Shown here one piece after another: positions 8,608 to 17,282 of a stretch of 64,000 nucleotides of DNA; position 1 is the first letter of the stretch; each line of letters opens with the position of its first letter. Position numbers and translations under genes: made by a program. This stretch comes from G965200765 sp965200765 (GTDB lineage Bacteria; Pseudomonadota; Gammaproteobacteria; Arenicellales; JAJDZL01). The stretch lies in NCBI GenBank assembly GCA_965200765.1, contig OZ241380.1:2666001-2730000 (forward strand), in the 5' to 3' direction. Below the pieces are notes generated by a model. That model had not been told where the DNA came from. It ran no database searches and worked only from the letters and a program-made list of their open reading frames with translations.

Positions 8608-9351
8608 ATGAAGTTTATGGCATTTGACAACCACAAAGTTCATATTTGGCGCGGCAACCAATCCGGATCCTTTCAAACTTACGAAGTTCCTCGTCAGGAA
8701 TTGCAAACTGTTCTGGACTTGGTTACCTACATTCAGCGTCAGCTGGACAACAGTCTGGCCTATCGTTTCGCTTGTCGTGTCGGGGTCTGCGGCACCTGTG
8801 CAATGATGGTCAATGGACAACCGCGATGGACCTGTCGAACTCAGGCATCACTGGTTCACACAACCAAGGGCATAACTCTCGCACCACTGGAAAATTTTCC
8901 GATTGTCCGCGACTTGGTCGTTGACATGGATCCATTCTTTGACAAGTGGATGAAGGCCAATGCGGAATTCAAGAACCCGTCCAACGAAAACCGAACGAAG
9001 TTTGCCATCGTCAATCCAAAGAGTGCGATGAGAATCCAGGTTGATCAATCGATCGAATGCATTGGTTGCGGGGTATGCTACGCGGCCTGCGATGTAGTCA
9101 AATGGAAGCCGGATTATCTGGGTCCGGCTGCACTGAATCGAACATGGTCGCTCATCAACGATGAGCGCAACCCGGAACAAGCCGATGTCCTGAAAGCCGT
9201 TTCACCGGAAAGCGGTTGCATTTCCTGCCACACCACTCAGTCCTGTACTCAGTTTTGTCCGAAAGAACTGAATCCGTCAGCATCTATTGCCGGACTGAAG
9301 CGCAGATTGTTCTCCAGAGGAATTTTCAGGGATAAACGACAATCTGCCTAG
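8608..9351 (+). CDS. Succinate dehydrogenase/fumarate reductase-type iron-sulfur subunit
   Basis: A 247-residue electron-transfer subunit with all three cluster motifs. The 2Fe-2S site is Cys56, Cys61, Cys64 and Cys76 (CRVGVCGTC, later WTC). The 4Fe-4S site is Cys151, Cys154, Cys157 and Cys161. A third group (CISCHTTQSCTQFCP) supplies the last cluster, with Gln-Ser-Cys where the 3Fe-4S site is expected. It carries electrons from the flavoprotein to quinone at the membrane anchors. The matching flavoprotein and anchors lie 10 kb away (18976-21378) on the same strand, so the complex is split between two transcription units. The gene ends tail-to-tail with the FAD dehydrogenase, overlapping by four bases. 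Assignment as subunit B is firm; the physiological substrate is not. Confidence 0.9.
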   Translation: MKFMAFDNHKVHIWRGNQSGSFQTYEVPRQELQTVLDLVTYIQRQLDNSLAYRFACRVGVCGTCAMMVNGQPRWTCRTQASLVHTTKGITLAPLENFPIVRDLVVDMDPFFDKWMKANAEFKNPSNENRTKFAIVNPKSAMRIQVDQSIECIGCGVCYAACDVVKWKPDYLGPAALNRTWSLINDERNPEQADVLKAVSPESGCISCHTTQSCTQFCPKELNPSASIAGLKRRLFSRGIFRDKRQSA

Positions 9352-10775
9352 TCGCTGTCGAACGGCACCACCTTGCCCGGATTCATGATGTTTTTCGGAT
9401 CCAGTGCTGTTTTGATTGAGCGCATCAAATTGAGTTCCACCTCGGACTTGTACTGTCGCATACTGTCCAGCTTCAGCAGTCCAATGCCATGCTCGGCACT
9501 GAATGAACCGTCACATTCCATTGCGGTTTCATTGACCAGATCGATCATCCTTTCGCGCAGGTCTTTGTAGATTTCGGGTTGAGTATCTTCCGGGAGACTC
9601 AGATTACAGTGAAGATTACCGTCGCCGACGTGACCGAATGCAAAGATTTTGACATCCGGACAAAGCTTTTTCAGCTTCACGCTTACCGATTGAATGAATT
9701 CAGGAATATTCGACTGCGGGACACTGATGTCATTCTTGACTGCCAGTCCTTCAAATTTCTGTGCCTGCACTATGGATTCCCGTAAAAACCACATCTCGTC
9801 GGCCTGTCTCTGGTTCGCCGCAACCACGGCATCCTGGACAATGCCTTCTTCTATCGCTGATTCCAGAAATTCTTCGCCGACAGCGTCGCTGTAGCCTTTC
9901 GTTGTACTGTCGCCAAGTTCAATCAAGACATGCCAAGGATACAGTTTCTCAAATGGTTCCCGACAACTGGAAATATGTCGGCAGGCAGCTTCTATGCAAA
10001 GACGCGAGATCAACTCGAAAGCCGAGGCAAAATCGGTAGTCTCCCGTCGAACACGCGTAAACAGTTGAATTGCATCTTCAACCGAATTCAATGCAATCAG
10101 GGCCGTTGACCGATGTACCGGATATGGAAACAGTTTGAGTACCGCGGCGGTAATGACACCCAGCGTCCCTTCGGCACCAATCAGCAAATTTTTCAAATCA
10201 TAGCCGGTATTGTTCTTTCGCAGTGAATTCAAACCATTCCATACTGAACCGTCCGGCATGACGGCTTCAAGCCCAAGGGTCAAATCGCGGGCATTGCCAT
10301 ACCGCAATACATTCACACCACCGGCATTGGTGGAAAGATTACCCCCGATTTGACAACTTCCTTCAGCACCGAGGCTGAGTGGAAAATACCTTTCACAGTC
10401 GGCCGCCGCTTGTTGCAAATGAGATAAAACACATCCTGCTTCGGCTTCCATGGTGTACGCTTCGGGGTCAATTCGACGCACCTGATTCATTCTTTTCAGA
10501 TTCAGGATAATTCCTTGCTCCCACCCGACTGCACCGCCGCACAGTCCAGTGTTGCCTCCTTGAGGCACGACCGGTATTGCGTGCTCCTGGCAGATATTGA
10601 CCACTGCAGCTACTTCCTGCGTTGATGCAGGCAAGACGACACATATTGCCCGGCTATCAAACCACTTTCTTTGTTCTTCAAGATAAGAGGCTTGCTCGCT
10701 CGCGTCGACCAGAATATTGGACGGTCCGACGATTTGGGCAAACTGCTCAATTACAGAGGGGGAATTCTTGGTCAA
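9348..10775 (-). CDS. FAD-linked D-2-hydroxyacid dehydrogenase (GlcD / D-lactate / D-2-hydroxyglutarate dehydrogenase type)
   Basis: A 475-residue flavoprotein of the vanillyl-alcohol-oxidase/PCMH superfamily. The FAD-binding domain shows VVPQGGNTGLCGGAVG (residues ~72-88) and the SLGAEGSCQIGGNLSTNAGG stretch. The C-terminal FAD-oxidase domain has FGHVGDGNLHCN and ends with the SAEHGIG and DPKNIMNPGK motifs of the D-lactate/D-2-hydroxyglutarate dehydrogenase branch. It oxidises a D-2-hydroxyacid to the 2-oxoacid. The start appears to be TTG at 10775, preceded by an AGGAA stretch; no better ATG lies near. It is divergent from the TRAP genes across 257 bases, which should hold both promoters. 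In an island with a TRAP importer and a hydratase, it would fit oxidation of a hydroxylated intermediate. Confidence 0.88.
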   Translation of the reverse strand: MTKNSPSVIEQFAQIVGPSNILVDASEQASYLEEQRKWFDSRAICVVLPASTQEVAAVVNICQEHAIPVVPQGGNTGLCGGAVGWEQGIILNLKRMNQVRRIDPEAYTMEAEAGCVLSHLQQAAADCERYFPLSLGAEGSCQIGGNLSTNAGGVNVLRYGNARDLTLGLEAVMPDGSVWNGLNSLRKNNTGYDLKNLLIGAEGTLGVITAAVLKLFPYPVHRSTALIALNSVEDAIQLFTRVRRETTDFASAFELISRLCIEAACRHISSCREPFEKLYPWHVLIELGDSTTKGYSDAVGEEFLESAIEEGIVQDAVVAANQRQADEMWFLRESIVQAQKFEGLAVKNDISVPQSNIPEFIQSVSVKLKKLCPDVKIFAFGHVGDGNLHCNLSLPEDTQPEIYKDLRERMIDLVNETAMECDGSFSAEHGIGLLKLDSMRQYKSEVELNLMRSIKTALDPKNIMNPGKVVPFDSD

Positions 10776-11032
10776 CGGGACATTCCTTTTTCCGGCCTAT
10801 CGAAACTGCAATGGCAAGTGCTGTTCAACAAGTTCGAACACTTCAACACACTGTGCACCGCGCATTATCTCAAAAAAACAGAGACTCAAACCCAAATCGA
10901 TTCATTGGATTGAATGGGTGCAGGTCGGCAAATAACAATCAGAAAAATTCAAAGCATTGCAATACAAGGTACTTCTATGCTGTATTATTCAGTATTCCTG
11001 TTCAAACCAATAGATTTGGAGGATTATTGATT

Positions 11033-12055
11033 ATGAAGAATTTCAGGAAAATTGGCGTATTGATATGTGCGTCTCTTCTTTTGGTGTTGACTGCGAACAC
11101 AGCGTCGGCGCAAATGCTCAAAATGAGTAGCCAGTGGACTGAAAACACACCAGGTGGTCAGGTTGACGTGTGGTGGGCCAACGAAATTGAAAAGCGTACC
11201 AACGGCGAAGTGAAAATCAAGATTTTCTGGGAAGGTGCACTAGGCAAGGCGAAGGAAAATCTGGGTCTGATTCAGCAAGGCGCAATTGAACTGGCGGCCA
11301 TGTCTCCGGGATATTTTCCGGCAGAATTGCCATTTCACGCCGCACCGAATTCCATTCCCATGGCCATGTCCGAAGTACCGCAAGCCACTGAGTTAATGGA
11401 GCGCTTGTTGAACGAAGTTCCCGAATTTGATGCCGAAGCACAACGCAACGGGATGAAAGCACTGTTCTTTCACCACTTGAACCCATACAAACTGGTCTGC
11501 AAGGAACCGGTTGCGAGTGTCGCTGACATGAATGGCAAGAAAGTGCGCACCTGGGGCAAGGATATGCCAAGAATGGTACAAGCCGCCGGCGGTGTTGCCG
11601 TAACTCTTGGGCTTCCCGAGTTGTATGAAGGCTTGTCCCGCGGCACAGTCGACTGCATTCCATTTTCGGTTGACTTGATGGTCAGCTACAAGATTTATGA
11701 AGTCGCCAAGTACGTGCATGATATTACGCTATGGGAAGGTCCAACCAACGCGGTCTGGATTTCCGCCAATATCTGGAACAATTTCACGGACGAACAACAA
11801 AAGATTGTTCAGGAAGTATCTTTTGAAGCCGCCCGACGGGACCGCGACCAAGTTTTGGCCGCCGGTGAAGAAGCCATAGGTGTTCTGGAGTCGAATGGCG
11901 TGCAATTTCTGGATTTTCCAGCGGATGAGGCAGATAAATGGAGAGCCGCCAATCCTGACTTTTTTGGTGATTTCATCGCCGACCAGGAAGCCTTGGGGCG
12001 CGGCGACGCTGCCAGAAAAACCATTGAAATTTGGCGTGAAGTCGTAGCAAACTGA
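11033..12055 (+). CDS. dctP: TRAP transporter solute-binding protein DctP family
   Basis: A 340-residue periplasmic binding protein. A Sec signal peptide covers about residues 1-26 (hydrophobic core ICASLLLVLTA, cleavage after TASAQ). The mature part begins LKMSSQWTENTPGG and includes GAIELAAMSPGYF, the RTWGKDMPRM region with the Arg that usually clamps the ligand carboxylate, and a GLSRGTVDCI segment. ATG at 11033 was chosen because a GGAGGA ribosome binding site (11018-11023) lies at the right distance and the signal peptide starts there; the frame stays open ~400 bases upstream but that part looks non-coding. It delivers an organic acid to DctQM. It is separated from dctQ by a strong hairpin, which would let this protein be made in excess. 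The ligand is unknown. Confidence 0.93.
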   Translation: MKNFRKIGVLICASLLLVLTANTASAQMLKMSSQWTENTPGGQVDVWWANEIEKRTNGEVKIKIFWEGALGKAKENLGLIQQGAIELAAMSPGYFPAELPFHAAPNSIPMAMSEVPQATELMERLLNEVPEFDAEAQRNGMKALFFHHLNPYKLVCKEPVASVADMNGKKVRTWGKDMPRMVQAAGGVAVTLGLPELYEGLSRGTVDCIPFSVDLMVSYKIYEVAKYVHDITLWEGPTNAVWISANIWNNFTDEQQKIVQEVSFEAARRDRDQVLAAGEEAIGVLESNGVQFLDFPADEADKWRAANPDFFGDFIADQEALGRGDAARKTIEIWREVVAN

Positions 12056-12089
12056 CCGTCAATTGACATTCAAACCTTAATCGAACCGT

Positions 12090-12122
12090 AAAGTCCCGGG
12101 AGGATTTACCTCTCGGGGCTTT
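12090..12122 (+). terminator. Intercistronic stem-loop between dctP and dctQ
   Basis: A 14-bp stem (AAAGTCCCGGGAGG / CCTCTCGGGGCTTT, two G-U pairs) with a 5-base ATTTA loop lies 35 bases after the dctP stop. Only a short T run follows, so it is probably a partial terminator or mRNA-stabilising hairpin. It could set a high ratio of binding protein to permease, which is common in transporter operons. Confidence 0.65.
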
Positions 12123-12152
12123 ACTCATTGCATTTCCAACCGGCCGCAACCC

Positions 12153-12695
12153 TTGCCCCTTCCGAAAATACTCCTTCATGTCACACGCGGCTGTGCAATC
12201 CTGTCGGGGGTTGCCATCATGGCGATGATGCTGGCGGGTGCCGCCGACGTTTTTGGTACCAATTTGGACTTGATTGGACTCACCAGTCAACCAATTCCAG
12301 CGACATTCGAGTTCATGGGTGCCATGATGGTGGTTACGGTTTTCCTGGCGGTATCCTTTGCACAACACAAACGCCGTCATATTCGTGTGGAAGTACTTGT
12401 AAAGCTACTTCCGGCATCACTGCAAAAAGTTGCTGATGTAATCCAGTTTGCCTTGTCCGCCGCGGTTTTTATCATGATTGCCTGGTTTACCTGGCCAGCG
12501 GCGATTCATGCCTTCAATGTTGGAGAGTATGCACCGGGTCTGATCAAGTTTCCACTTTGGCCGGCCCGATTCGTTCTGGCATTTGGAGCAACCTTGATGA
12601 CGGTTCAATGCCTGTTTGACATGCTCGGTGTTGTATTCAAGTCATTCCGGGTTGATCCGGATGACGATATGACAGATACATGGACCCAATCATAG
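12153..12695 (+). CDS. dctQ: TRAP transporter small permease subunit DctQ
   Basis: A 180-residue integral membrane protein with four hydrophobic helices (about 12-32, 48-68, 90-112 and 133-155) and short charged loops. The QHKRRHIRVE loop after the second helix matches the conserved basic turn of DctQ proteins. It pairs with the large permease DctM in the inner membrane and docks the DctP binding protein. The best start is TTG at 12153, but no clear ribosome binding site precedes it, so the true start could differ by several codons. The 3' end overlaps dctM by 16 bases, which indicates coupled translation. Family assignment is secure from context and topology. Confidence 0.88.
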   Translation: MPLPKILLHVTRGCAILSGVAIMAMMLAGAADVFGTNLDLIGLTSQPIPATFEFMGAMMVVTVFLAVSFAQHKRRHIRVEVLVKLLPASLQKVADVIQFALSAAVFIMIAWFTWPAAIHAFNVGEYAPGLIKFPLWPARFVLAFGATLMTVQCLFDMLGVVFKSFRVDPDDDMTDTWTQS

Positions 12696-13990
12696 TCGGC
12701 TATGCAGGAGCAGGACTCCTGTTTGTATTTTTGGCCATCGGCATCCCGGTTGGTGTGGCCATGGCCGCGATTGGAATCAGTGGAATGATTCTGGGGGCGG
12801 GTGAGCTGCTGACCTGGGGTCAATTGCGCGTTCTGCCGTTCTGGGTTGTCAACAACTACGCATTTGCGGTACTCCCCATGTTTGTGCTGATGGGGGTAAT
12901 GGCCGAAGCATCCGGGATTACACGGGACGTTTTCTATGCATCCGATCTTTGGCTACGCCGGCTACGTGGCGGACTCTATCAAGCTGTCATTGTCGGTTCA
13001 GCTGTATTTGCGGCGATTTCCGGTTCAACCATTGTCAATGCGGTAGTCTTTACTCGAATCGCATTTCCCCATCTACTTCGATTTGGATACTCCAAAAGTC
13101 TGTCCATCGGGGCAATTGCAGGTTCCGGAAGTTTTGCCGCGATGATTCCTCCTTCTTTGACCATGGTGATCTATGCAATCATCACCGAGCAGTCCGTAGG
13201 ACAGTTATTGATTGCCGGAATCATTCCGGGACTTATGACGGCCGCAGTTTATCTGGCAGGCGTTTATGGTCTTGTACGATTCCGACCAGCACTGGCACCG
13301 CCCATTACTGAAACGGTAACCATGAGAGAGCGCTGGCGGTCCATGATCTATGTTTGGCCAGTAATCATTCTTATGGCGATTGTGTTGGGAGGAATATACA
13401 CTGGATTGTTCCCACCGTCCGCGGCAGGCGCGGCAGGCGCCTTCGGAGCATTCTGTCTGGCAGTCGCCAAAAAGAAAACTTTGAAAGGTTGGCTCCCACC
13501 TGTCCTCTATGATGCCGCTTCAATCAGTTGTGTAATCTTCATCATTCTGATCGGCGGACTACTGCTTTCCAGAATGCTGGTAGTGGTCGGTGTGATTGAT
13601 GGCCTTGTTGAAGTGATCACCAGTGTGGCGGATACACCGCTGAAATTCATGATTTTTGTATCCATACTCTATATCCTGCTGGGATGCTTTCTGGATACAA
13701 CTTCCATGCTTGTGGTTACGCTTCCGTTTCTGTTTCCGGTTGTTGTCGAACTGAACATAGATCCGATCTGGTTCGGAATCGTACTGGTGAAACTCATTGA
13801 AATTTCGGTTGTCACACCACCTGTTGGAATTAATTTGTTTGCCGTTCTCAGTGCAGTCGGCGATCAAGCTGGCTACCAGCACGTCGTCAAAGGTGTCGTT
13901 CCCTTTATCCTGTTCGATCTGGTTGTCCTGGCACTTCTCATCATATTTCCATCCTTGGCAACTTATCTTCCGCAATTAATGATCGGTTGA
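12680..13990 (+). CDS. dctM: TRAP transporter large permease subunit DctM
   Basis: A 436-residue, strongly hydrophobic permease of about twelve helices, the typical DctM length. Family marks include GIPVGVAMA near the N-terminus, VLPMFVLMG, SGSTIVNAVVFTRIAFP, GSGSFAAMIPPSLTMVIYA and VVTPPVGINLF. The glycine-serine-rich turns around residues ~112-160 and the PPVGINLF hairpin belong to the scaffold that binds sodium and substrate. It imports an organic acid by Na+ symport together with DctP and DctQ. ATG at 12680 lies inside the end of dctQ. The stop TGA overlaps the thiolase-like start as TGATG, so the transporter and that enzyme are probably one transcript. Confidence 0.93.
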   Translation: MDPIIVGYAGAGLLFVFLAIGIPVGVAMAAIGISGMILGAGELLTWGQLRVLPFWVVNNYAFAVLPMFVLMGVMAEASGITRDVFYASDLWLRRLRGGLYQAVIVGSAVFAAISGSTIVNAVVFTRIAFPHLLRFGYSKSLSIGAIAGSGSFAAMIPPSLTMVIYAIITEQSVGQLLIAGIIPGLMTAAVYLAGVYGLVRFRPALAPPITETVTMRERWRSMIYVWPVIILMAIVLGGIYTGLFPPSAAGAAGAFGAFCLAVAKKKTLKGWLPPVLYDAASISCVIFIILIGGLLLSRMLVVVGVIDGLVEVITSVADTPLKFMIFVSILYILLGCFLDTTSMLVVTLPFLFPVVVELNIDPIWFGIVLVKLIEISVVTPPVGINLFAVLSAVGDQAGYQHVVKGVVPFILFDLVVLALLIIFPSLATYLPQLMIG

Positions 13991-15183
13991 TGGGGCACAT
14001 CTCTGATTCTCATAAACCACTCATCCTTGGCGCAGCCATGATTCCGTTTCGTCGCTACGCCGACGGTTCGAACTTCCGCGACTGGATTCGACAAGTATGC
14101 ACAGAAGCCTTGGAAGGTGCGGAAATTGACCGCCATGAAATAGATTCAGTTGTCGTAGCGAGTGAAAGCGATATGTTCTCCCTTCAAGTTTCGCCTGCGG
14201 CGCTCGTTGTTGATGAATTGGGACTGCATGGAGCGGCGACTGTGCATGTGGAAATGGGTGGAGCAAGCGGAGCCGCTGGTATCCGCGAAGGCTTTGTTCA
14301 AATTTGCTCGGGAGCGGCCAAGCATGTTCTGGTTTGTGGTTTTGATCAAACCGCCAGTCGATTGTCTCGGACCGGTGTGCAACAAGTCTATAGTCTGTCA
14401 TTCGATGCGGATATTGAAGGCTGGACCGGTGTTTCTACCGCGAACCTGTATGCCCTGTCTTTTCAGGCTTACTGCAAAAAGTTCAACTCAACCCCGGACC
14501 AAGCCGCACATGTATCCGTAAAAAATCACGGCAACGCAATGCATAATCCGTTCGCCCACAAGCCGATGAAACTAACCGTAGAAGAAGTTCGTCAATCGGC
14601 ATTGATCAGTGACCCGTACCGCTTGCTGGACTGCTCAATGGTCAGCGATGGTGCGGCCGCAGTCATTTTATCCGCACCTGAACATTCTCCTCATTGCGAC
14701 GTAAAAATCCGGGTTGCCGGAAGCGGATGCAGTACAGATTATGTTCGATTGGGCGATCGTCCAAAGATTGAGCAGTTCGCAGCAAAGATTCGTTCGGCAC
14801 GACAGGCGTATGAAATGGCGAGAGTTTCCGACCCGGAGAGGGAAATTCAGATTGCCGAGGCATACGATGCATTTAGCGGAGCAGAACTACAGGGAATCGA
14901 AGCACTTCAATTATGTTCAGAAGGTCAAGCCGGACCTAGAATGGTCAATGGTGAATTTGATATTGGCGGGCGATTACCTGTCAATGTATCGGGCGGACTG
15001 ATCGGACAAGGCGGAGCACCCGGAGCAACCGGGGTTGCACAGACCGTTTCAATGTACCGCCTGTTGACTGGTACATACGAAAAATTGTTGCAACCAAAAA
15101 CTGAATTGCGACGCGGGGTGATTGATTCTCACTCGGGAATTTGCACCGTGAGCATCACACATGTTCTTGAAAGAGTCACATAA
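13990..15183 (+). CDS. Thiolase-fold protein lacking the canonical catalytic residues (SCP2/Ltp2-like branch)
   Basis: A 397-residue protein that aligns over its whole length with SCP2-type acetyl-CoA acetyltransferases. In those, VEAACASGGAA carries the nucleophilic Cys; here VEMGGASGAAG has Gly91 at that place. The HDCF-type His is Tyr292 (EAYDAF), and the GHPxGATG His is Gly342 (GQGGAPGATG). It therefore cannot use the usual thiolase chemistry. Thiolase-fold retro-aldolases of steroid side-chain breakdown (Ltp2 type) also lack these residues and use tyrosines, so a carbon-carbon lyase is a reasonable inference. No DUF35 partner is visible nearby. ATG at 13990 overlaps the dctM stop (TGATG) and was preferred over TTG at 13987. 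Often annotated simply as acetyl-CoA acetyltransferase, which is probably wrong. Confidence 0.8.
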   Translation: MGHISDSHKPLILGAAMIPFRRYADGSNFRDWIRQVCTEALEGAEIDRHEIDSVVVASESDMFSLQVSPAALVVDELGLHGAATVHVEMGGASGAAGIREGFVQICSGAAKHVLVCGFDQTASRLSRTGVQQVYSLSFDADIEGWTGVSTANLYALSFQAYCKKFNSTPDQAAHVSVKNHGNAMHNPFAHKPMKLTVEEVRQSALISDPYRLLDCSMVSDGAAAVILSAPEHSPHCDVKIRVAGSGCSTDYVRLGDRPKIEQFAAKIRSARQAYEMARVSDPEREIQIAEAYDAFSGAELQGIEALQLCSEGQAGPRMVNGEFDIGGRLPVNVSGGLIGQGGAPGATGVAQTVSMYRLLTGTYEKLLQPKTELRRGVIDSHSGICTVSITHVLERVT

Positions 15184-15202
15184 GGTTGCTCAAACTCTTC
15201 CA

Positions 15203-15883
15203 CTACTTGGCAGTTGCATTCAGAAAGGCAATCACATCGTCGGACTGGACAACGTGGCAGTAGATCATGTTGATAATTTCCAGCTCATGCCGATGCAAAT
15301 CCGCTGTTGCGGCCGCACAACAGTCGTCGACAACAACCACTCCGAAACTTTCGTCAGCAAGGCTTCTTACCGTTGATGACACGCACTGGTCCGTAAAGAT
15401 TCCAACAACAATGACATCGGTAATTTCCATGTTTCGGAGAATCAATCGCAAGTTTGTTCCCGTGAGTGCGCTGTCTGTGGTTTTCGTTACCACAATGTCA
15501 TTCTCCGTCGGTGCCAATTGCGGAACGACTTGGCCTTCTTCTGCTTCTTTTGGAATCAGAAGATAGTTGAAGCCTGGCTTTTTTTGACTGAGTGAGCGGT
15601 CTCTTCCATCCGGCTTTTGACAAGCAATGCGCGCAAATATGACCTCAACTCCGCGTTTGCGGCATTCTTCAATCAAGCTTGCTGTTTTGGGTATGACTTT
15701 CTGATTCATGTGTTTGAAGAATGGTTGCCAGCGAGTGGTTTCTTGGGGCGACTCCTTCTCTTCAAGATAAGTATTCTGAATGTCAATCACCAACAGTGCT
15801 GTCTTGACAGGGTCAAGAATAATATCATCAGGCAACTCGGCACCTGAATAGTAAAATGATCTGTAGTCAGTTTTCCAGTTCAT
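15203..15883 (-). CDS. Isochorismatase-family cysteine hydrolase
   Basis: A 226-residue Rossmann-like hydrolase. The catalytic triad is visible: Asp in LLVIDIQN, Lys in VVTKTTDSALTGTNL and Cys in GIFTDQCVSSTVR, with the cis-peptide VVGIFT before it. Family members hydrolyse amides or ethers such as N-carbamoyl compounds, nicotinamide or isochorismate; the substrate cannot be told here. The ATG at 15883 is chosen over an upstream in-frame start because an AGGAGGTG ribosome binding site (15886-15893) precedes it directly. The gene converges on the thiolase-like gene with a 19-base gap. Next to the formylglutamate amidohydrolase-like gene, it hints that the island's substrate may contain an amide bond. 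Confidence 0.88.
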   Translation of the reverse strand: MNWKTDYRSFYYSGAELPDDIILDPVKTALLVIDIQNTYLEEKESPQETTRWQPFFKHMNQKVIPKTASLIEECRKRGVEVIFARIACQKPDGRDRSLSQKKPGFNYLLIPKEAEEGQVVPQLAPTENDIVVTKTTDSALTGTNLRLILRNMEITDVIVVGIFTDQCVSSTVRSLADESFGVVVVDDCCAAATADLHRHELEIINMIYCHVVQSDDVIAFLNATAK

Positions 15884-16418
15884 CACACCTCCTCGGTACA
15901 AGTAATTCTAAAAATTTTTGGAGACTCAGGAATTCGTGCAACTAATTTTCACGGTTTGGGCACGTTCATTATAAGAATCCTCTGAAACCGATTTCCCGGA
16001 CTTAACGTTACAGGCTGATGTCGGTCCTCAGCAGACAAACATCGAAGGTCCCGAATTCTTGCGATGGATTTACGCGTTCAGAACACACCAAAATTTCACA
16101 GTCTGTTCCAATCATCTCGTGAAATGATTCGATGTTTGCCCACCGTGTAGAAATGAGGATCAATTTTCGTCAGAGTGAACGACTTGAACTGTGTATACTG
16201 AAAGACTGGACTGTAGCCGTAAATGGCAAGATTCCTCACAAATTACCCTGAATATACCCTGACACCTACGACAAATCGAAATCTTTGGGATGAATTCCGT
16301 GAGGCAGACTAGTCTGCATTGGGACAATCGATTTGCAACCATGTTCGCAGGTGTAATATTTCAGTGAGTATTTCCTGCCATAACGCTCCATATCGACGGC
16401 GCGGCCAATTCGGAATGG
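15884..16418. other. Non-coding gap with a palindrome upstream of the second catabolic operon
   Basis: About 535 bases between divergent genes, presumably holding both promoters. No convincing small gene was found: a cysteine-containing minus-strand frame near 16266-16391 has no ribosome binding site and runs into antisense of the next gene. The palindrome at 16304-16317 is the one clear signal. Confidence 0.5.
16304..16317. promoter_or_regulatory. 14-bp perfect palindrome, candidate operator
   Basis: GCAGACT is followed directly by its reverse complement AGTCTGC about 100 bases upstream of the operon starting at 16419. Perfect short palindromes in this position often bind dimeric regulators. 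No regulator gene lies in the island, so the binding protein is unknown. Confidence 0.35.
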
Positions 16419-17282
16419 ATGCCGGGTCAATATTCCGCTTCCGGTTCGATTCAACCTGAAATCAAGAATTTTCTCGTGGACCAAATACTCAAGCCCGTTC
16501 AAAAAATCTTGGGGCCGGATGACCCGGCCCCGTATGAAGAATTTCCTGCAACCTCTGATACGCCTGTGGTCCTGTGTTGCGACCATGCAGGCAATGCCGT
16601 GCCAAAGGCGATACAGAATTTGCGTCCTTCCGGATATGACATGAACCGACATATCGCCATTGATGTGGGCGCGCGCAAACTGGCAATCAAAATTGCCGAA
16701 AATCTCGGCGCCTGTCTGATTACACAGTACTACTCCAGACTGGTTATTGACCCGAATCGAACCAGAAAATCCCGCCAACTGGCAGCGACTGTCAGCGATT
16801 GCACCGTCATTCCGTTTAACCAAAACCTCAGCGACCAAGATTTGGATGAACGCTGGAATTCCATCCACAAACCCTACCACAACAAGATTGACAGCGTTTT
16901 GGAAAAACGGGCCGGCAAGCCGACAGTTTTCATTGCAATTCATTCATTCTCGCCAAAGCTCCGCGGTGCACCCGCGCGCCCTTGGGTAGTGGACTTGATT
17001 GTTAGAACAGACCTGACACTGGCGAAATTGATTAAAAATGGTATTGAATCTGATATTCCGGGAATTAACGTGGGAATCAATCAGGTTTTCAAAATCACCA
17101 AGAAAGTAAACTATTCGCTTGCCGTTCATGCGGAAACCCGGGGACTACCGAATGTTTCGATTGAAGTGCGAAATGACTGGGTCTCCAATCCGTACCAGAT
17201 TGAATATTGGGGAAAGCTGCTGGCACGCGTAATTGAGTCAGCGATTCCCGCAGTTGTTTTACAAAAAGAACACGCCTCATGA
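16419..17282 (+). CDS. N-formylglutamate amidohydrolase (HutG-like) family protein
   Basis: A 287-residue member of the family that in histidine catabolism hydrolyses N-formyl-L-glutamate. Visible marks are VVLCCDHAGNAVP (His as a likely Zn ligand), a YYSRLVIDPNR segment with the RLVxDxNR signature, IAIHSFSP (second metal His) and SLAVHAETRGLPNVSIEVRND towards the end. The protein is predicted to be a soluble cytoplasmic Zn hydrolase. The gene lacks other hut neighbours, so histidine degradation is unlikely; a role on an N-acyl or amide form of the island's substrate is inferred. Its stop overlaps the acyl-CoA ligase start (ATGA). The minus-strand frame over the same stretch is a shadow. The N-terminal ~35 residues are poorly conserved and the exact start is less certain. 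Confidence 0.87.
   Translation: MPGQYSASGSIQPEIKNFLVDQILKPVQKILGPDDPAPYEEFPATSDTPVVLCCDHAGNAVPKAIQNLRPSGYDMNRHIAIDVGARKLAIKIAENLGACLITQYYSRLVIDPNRTRKSRQLAATVSDCTVIPFNQNLSDQDLDERWNSIHKPYHNKIDSVLEKRAGKPTVFIAIHSFSPKLRGAPARPWVVDLIVRTDLTLAKLIKNGIESDIPGINVGINQVFKITKKVNYSLAVHAETRGLPNVSIEVRNDWVSNPYQIEYWGKLLARVIESAIPAVVLQKEHAS

Noticed and set aside
10622..11032. Upstream extension of the dctP frame by 137 codons
   Set aside because: It runs antisense into the FAD dehydrogenase gene; the ribosome binding site and signal peptide place the start at 11033.
16266..16943. 225-codon minus-strand frame with a Cys-containing C-terminal end
   Set aside because: Most of it is antisense to the formylglutamate amidohydrolase-like gene, which has clear family motifs; the remaining ~40 codons have no ribosome binding site.
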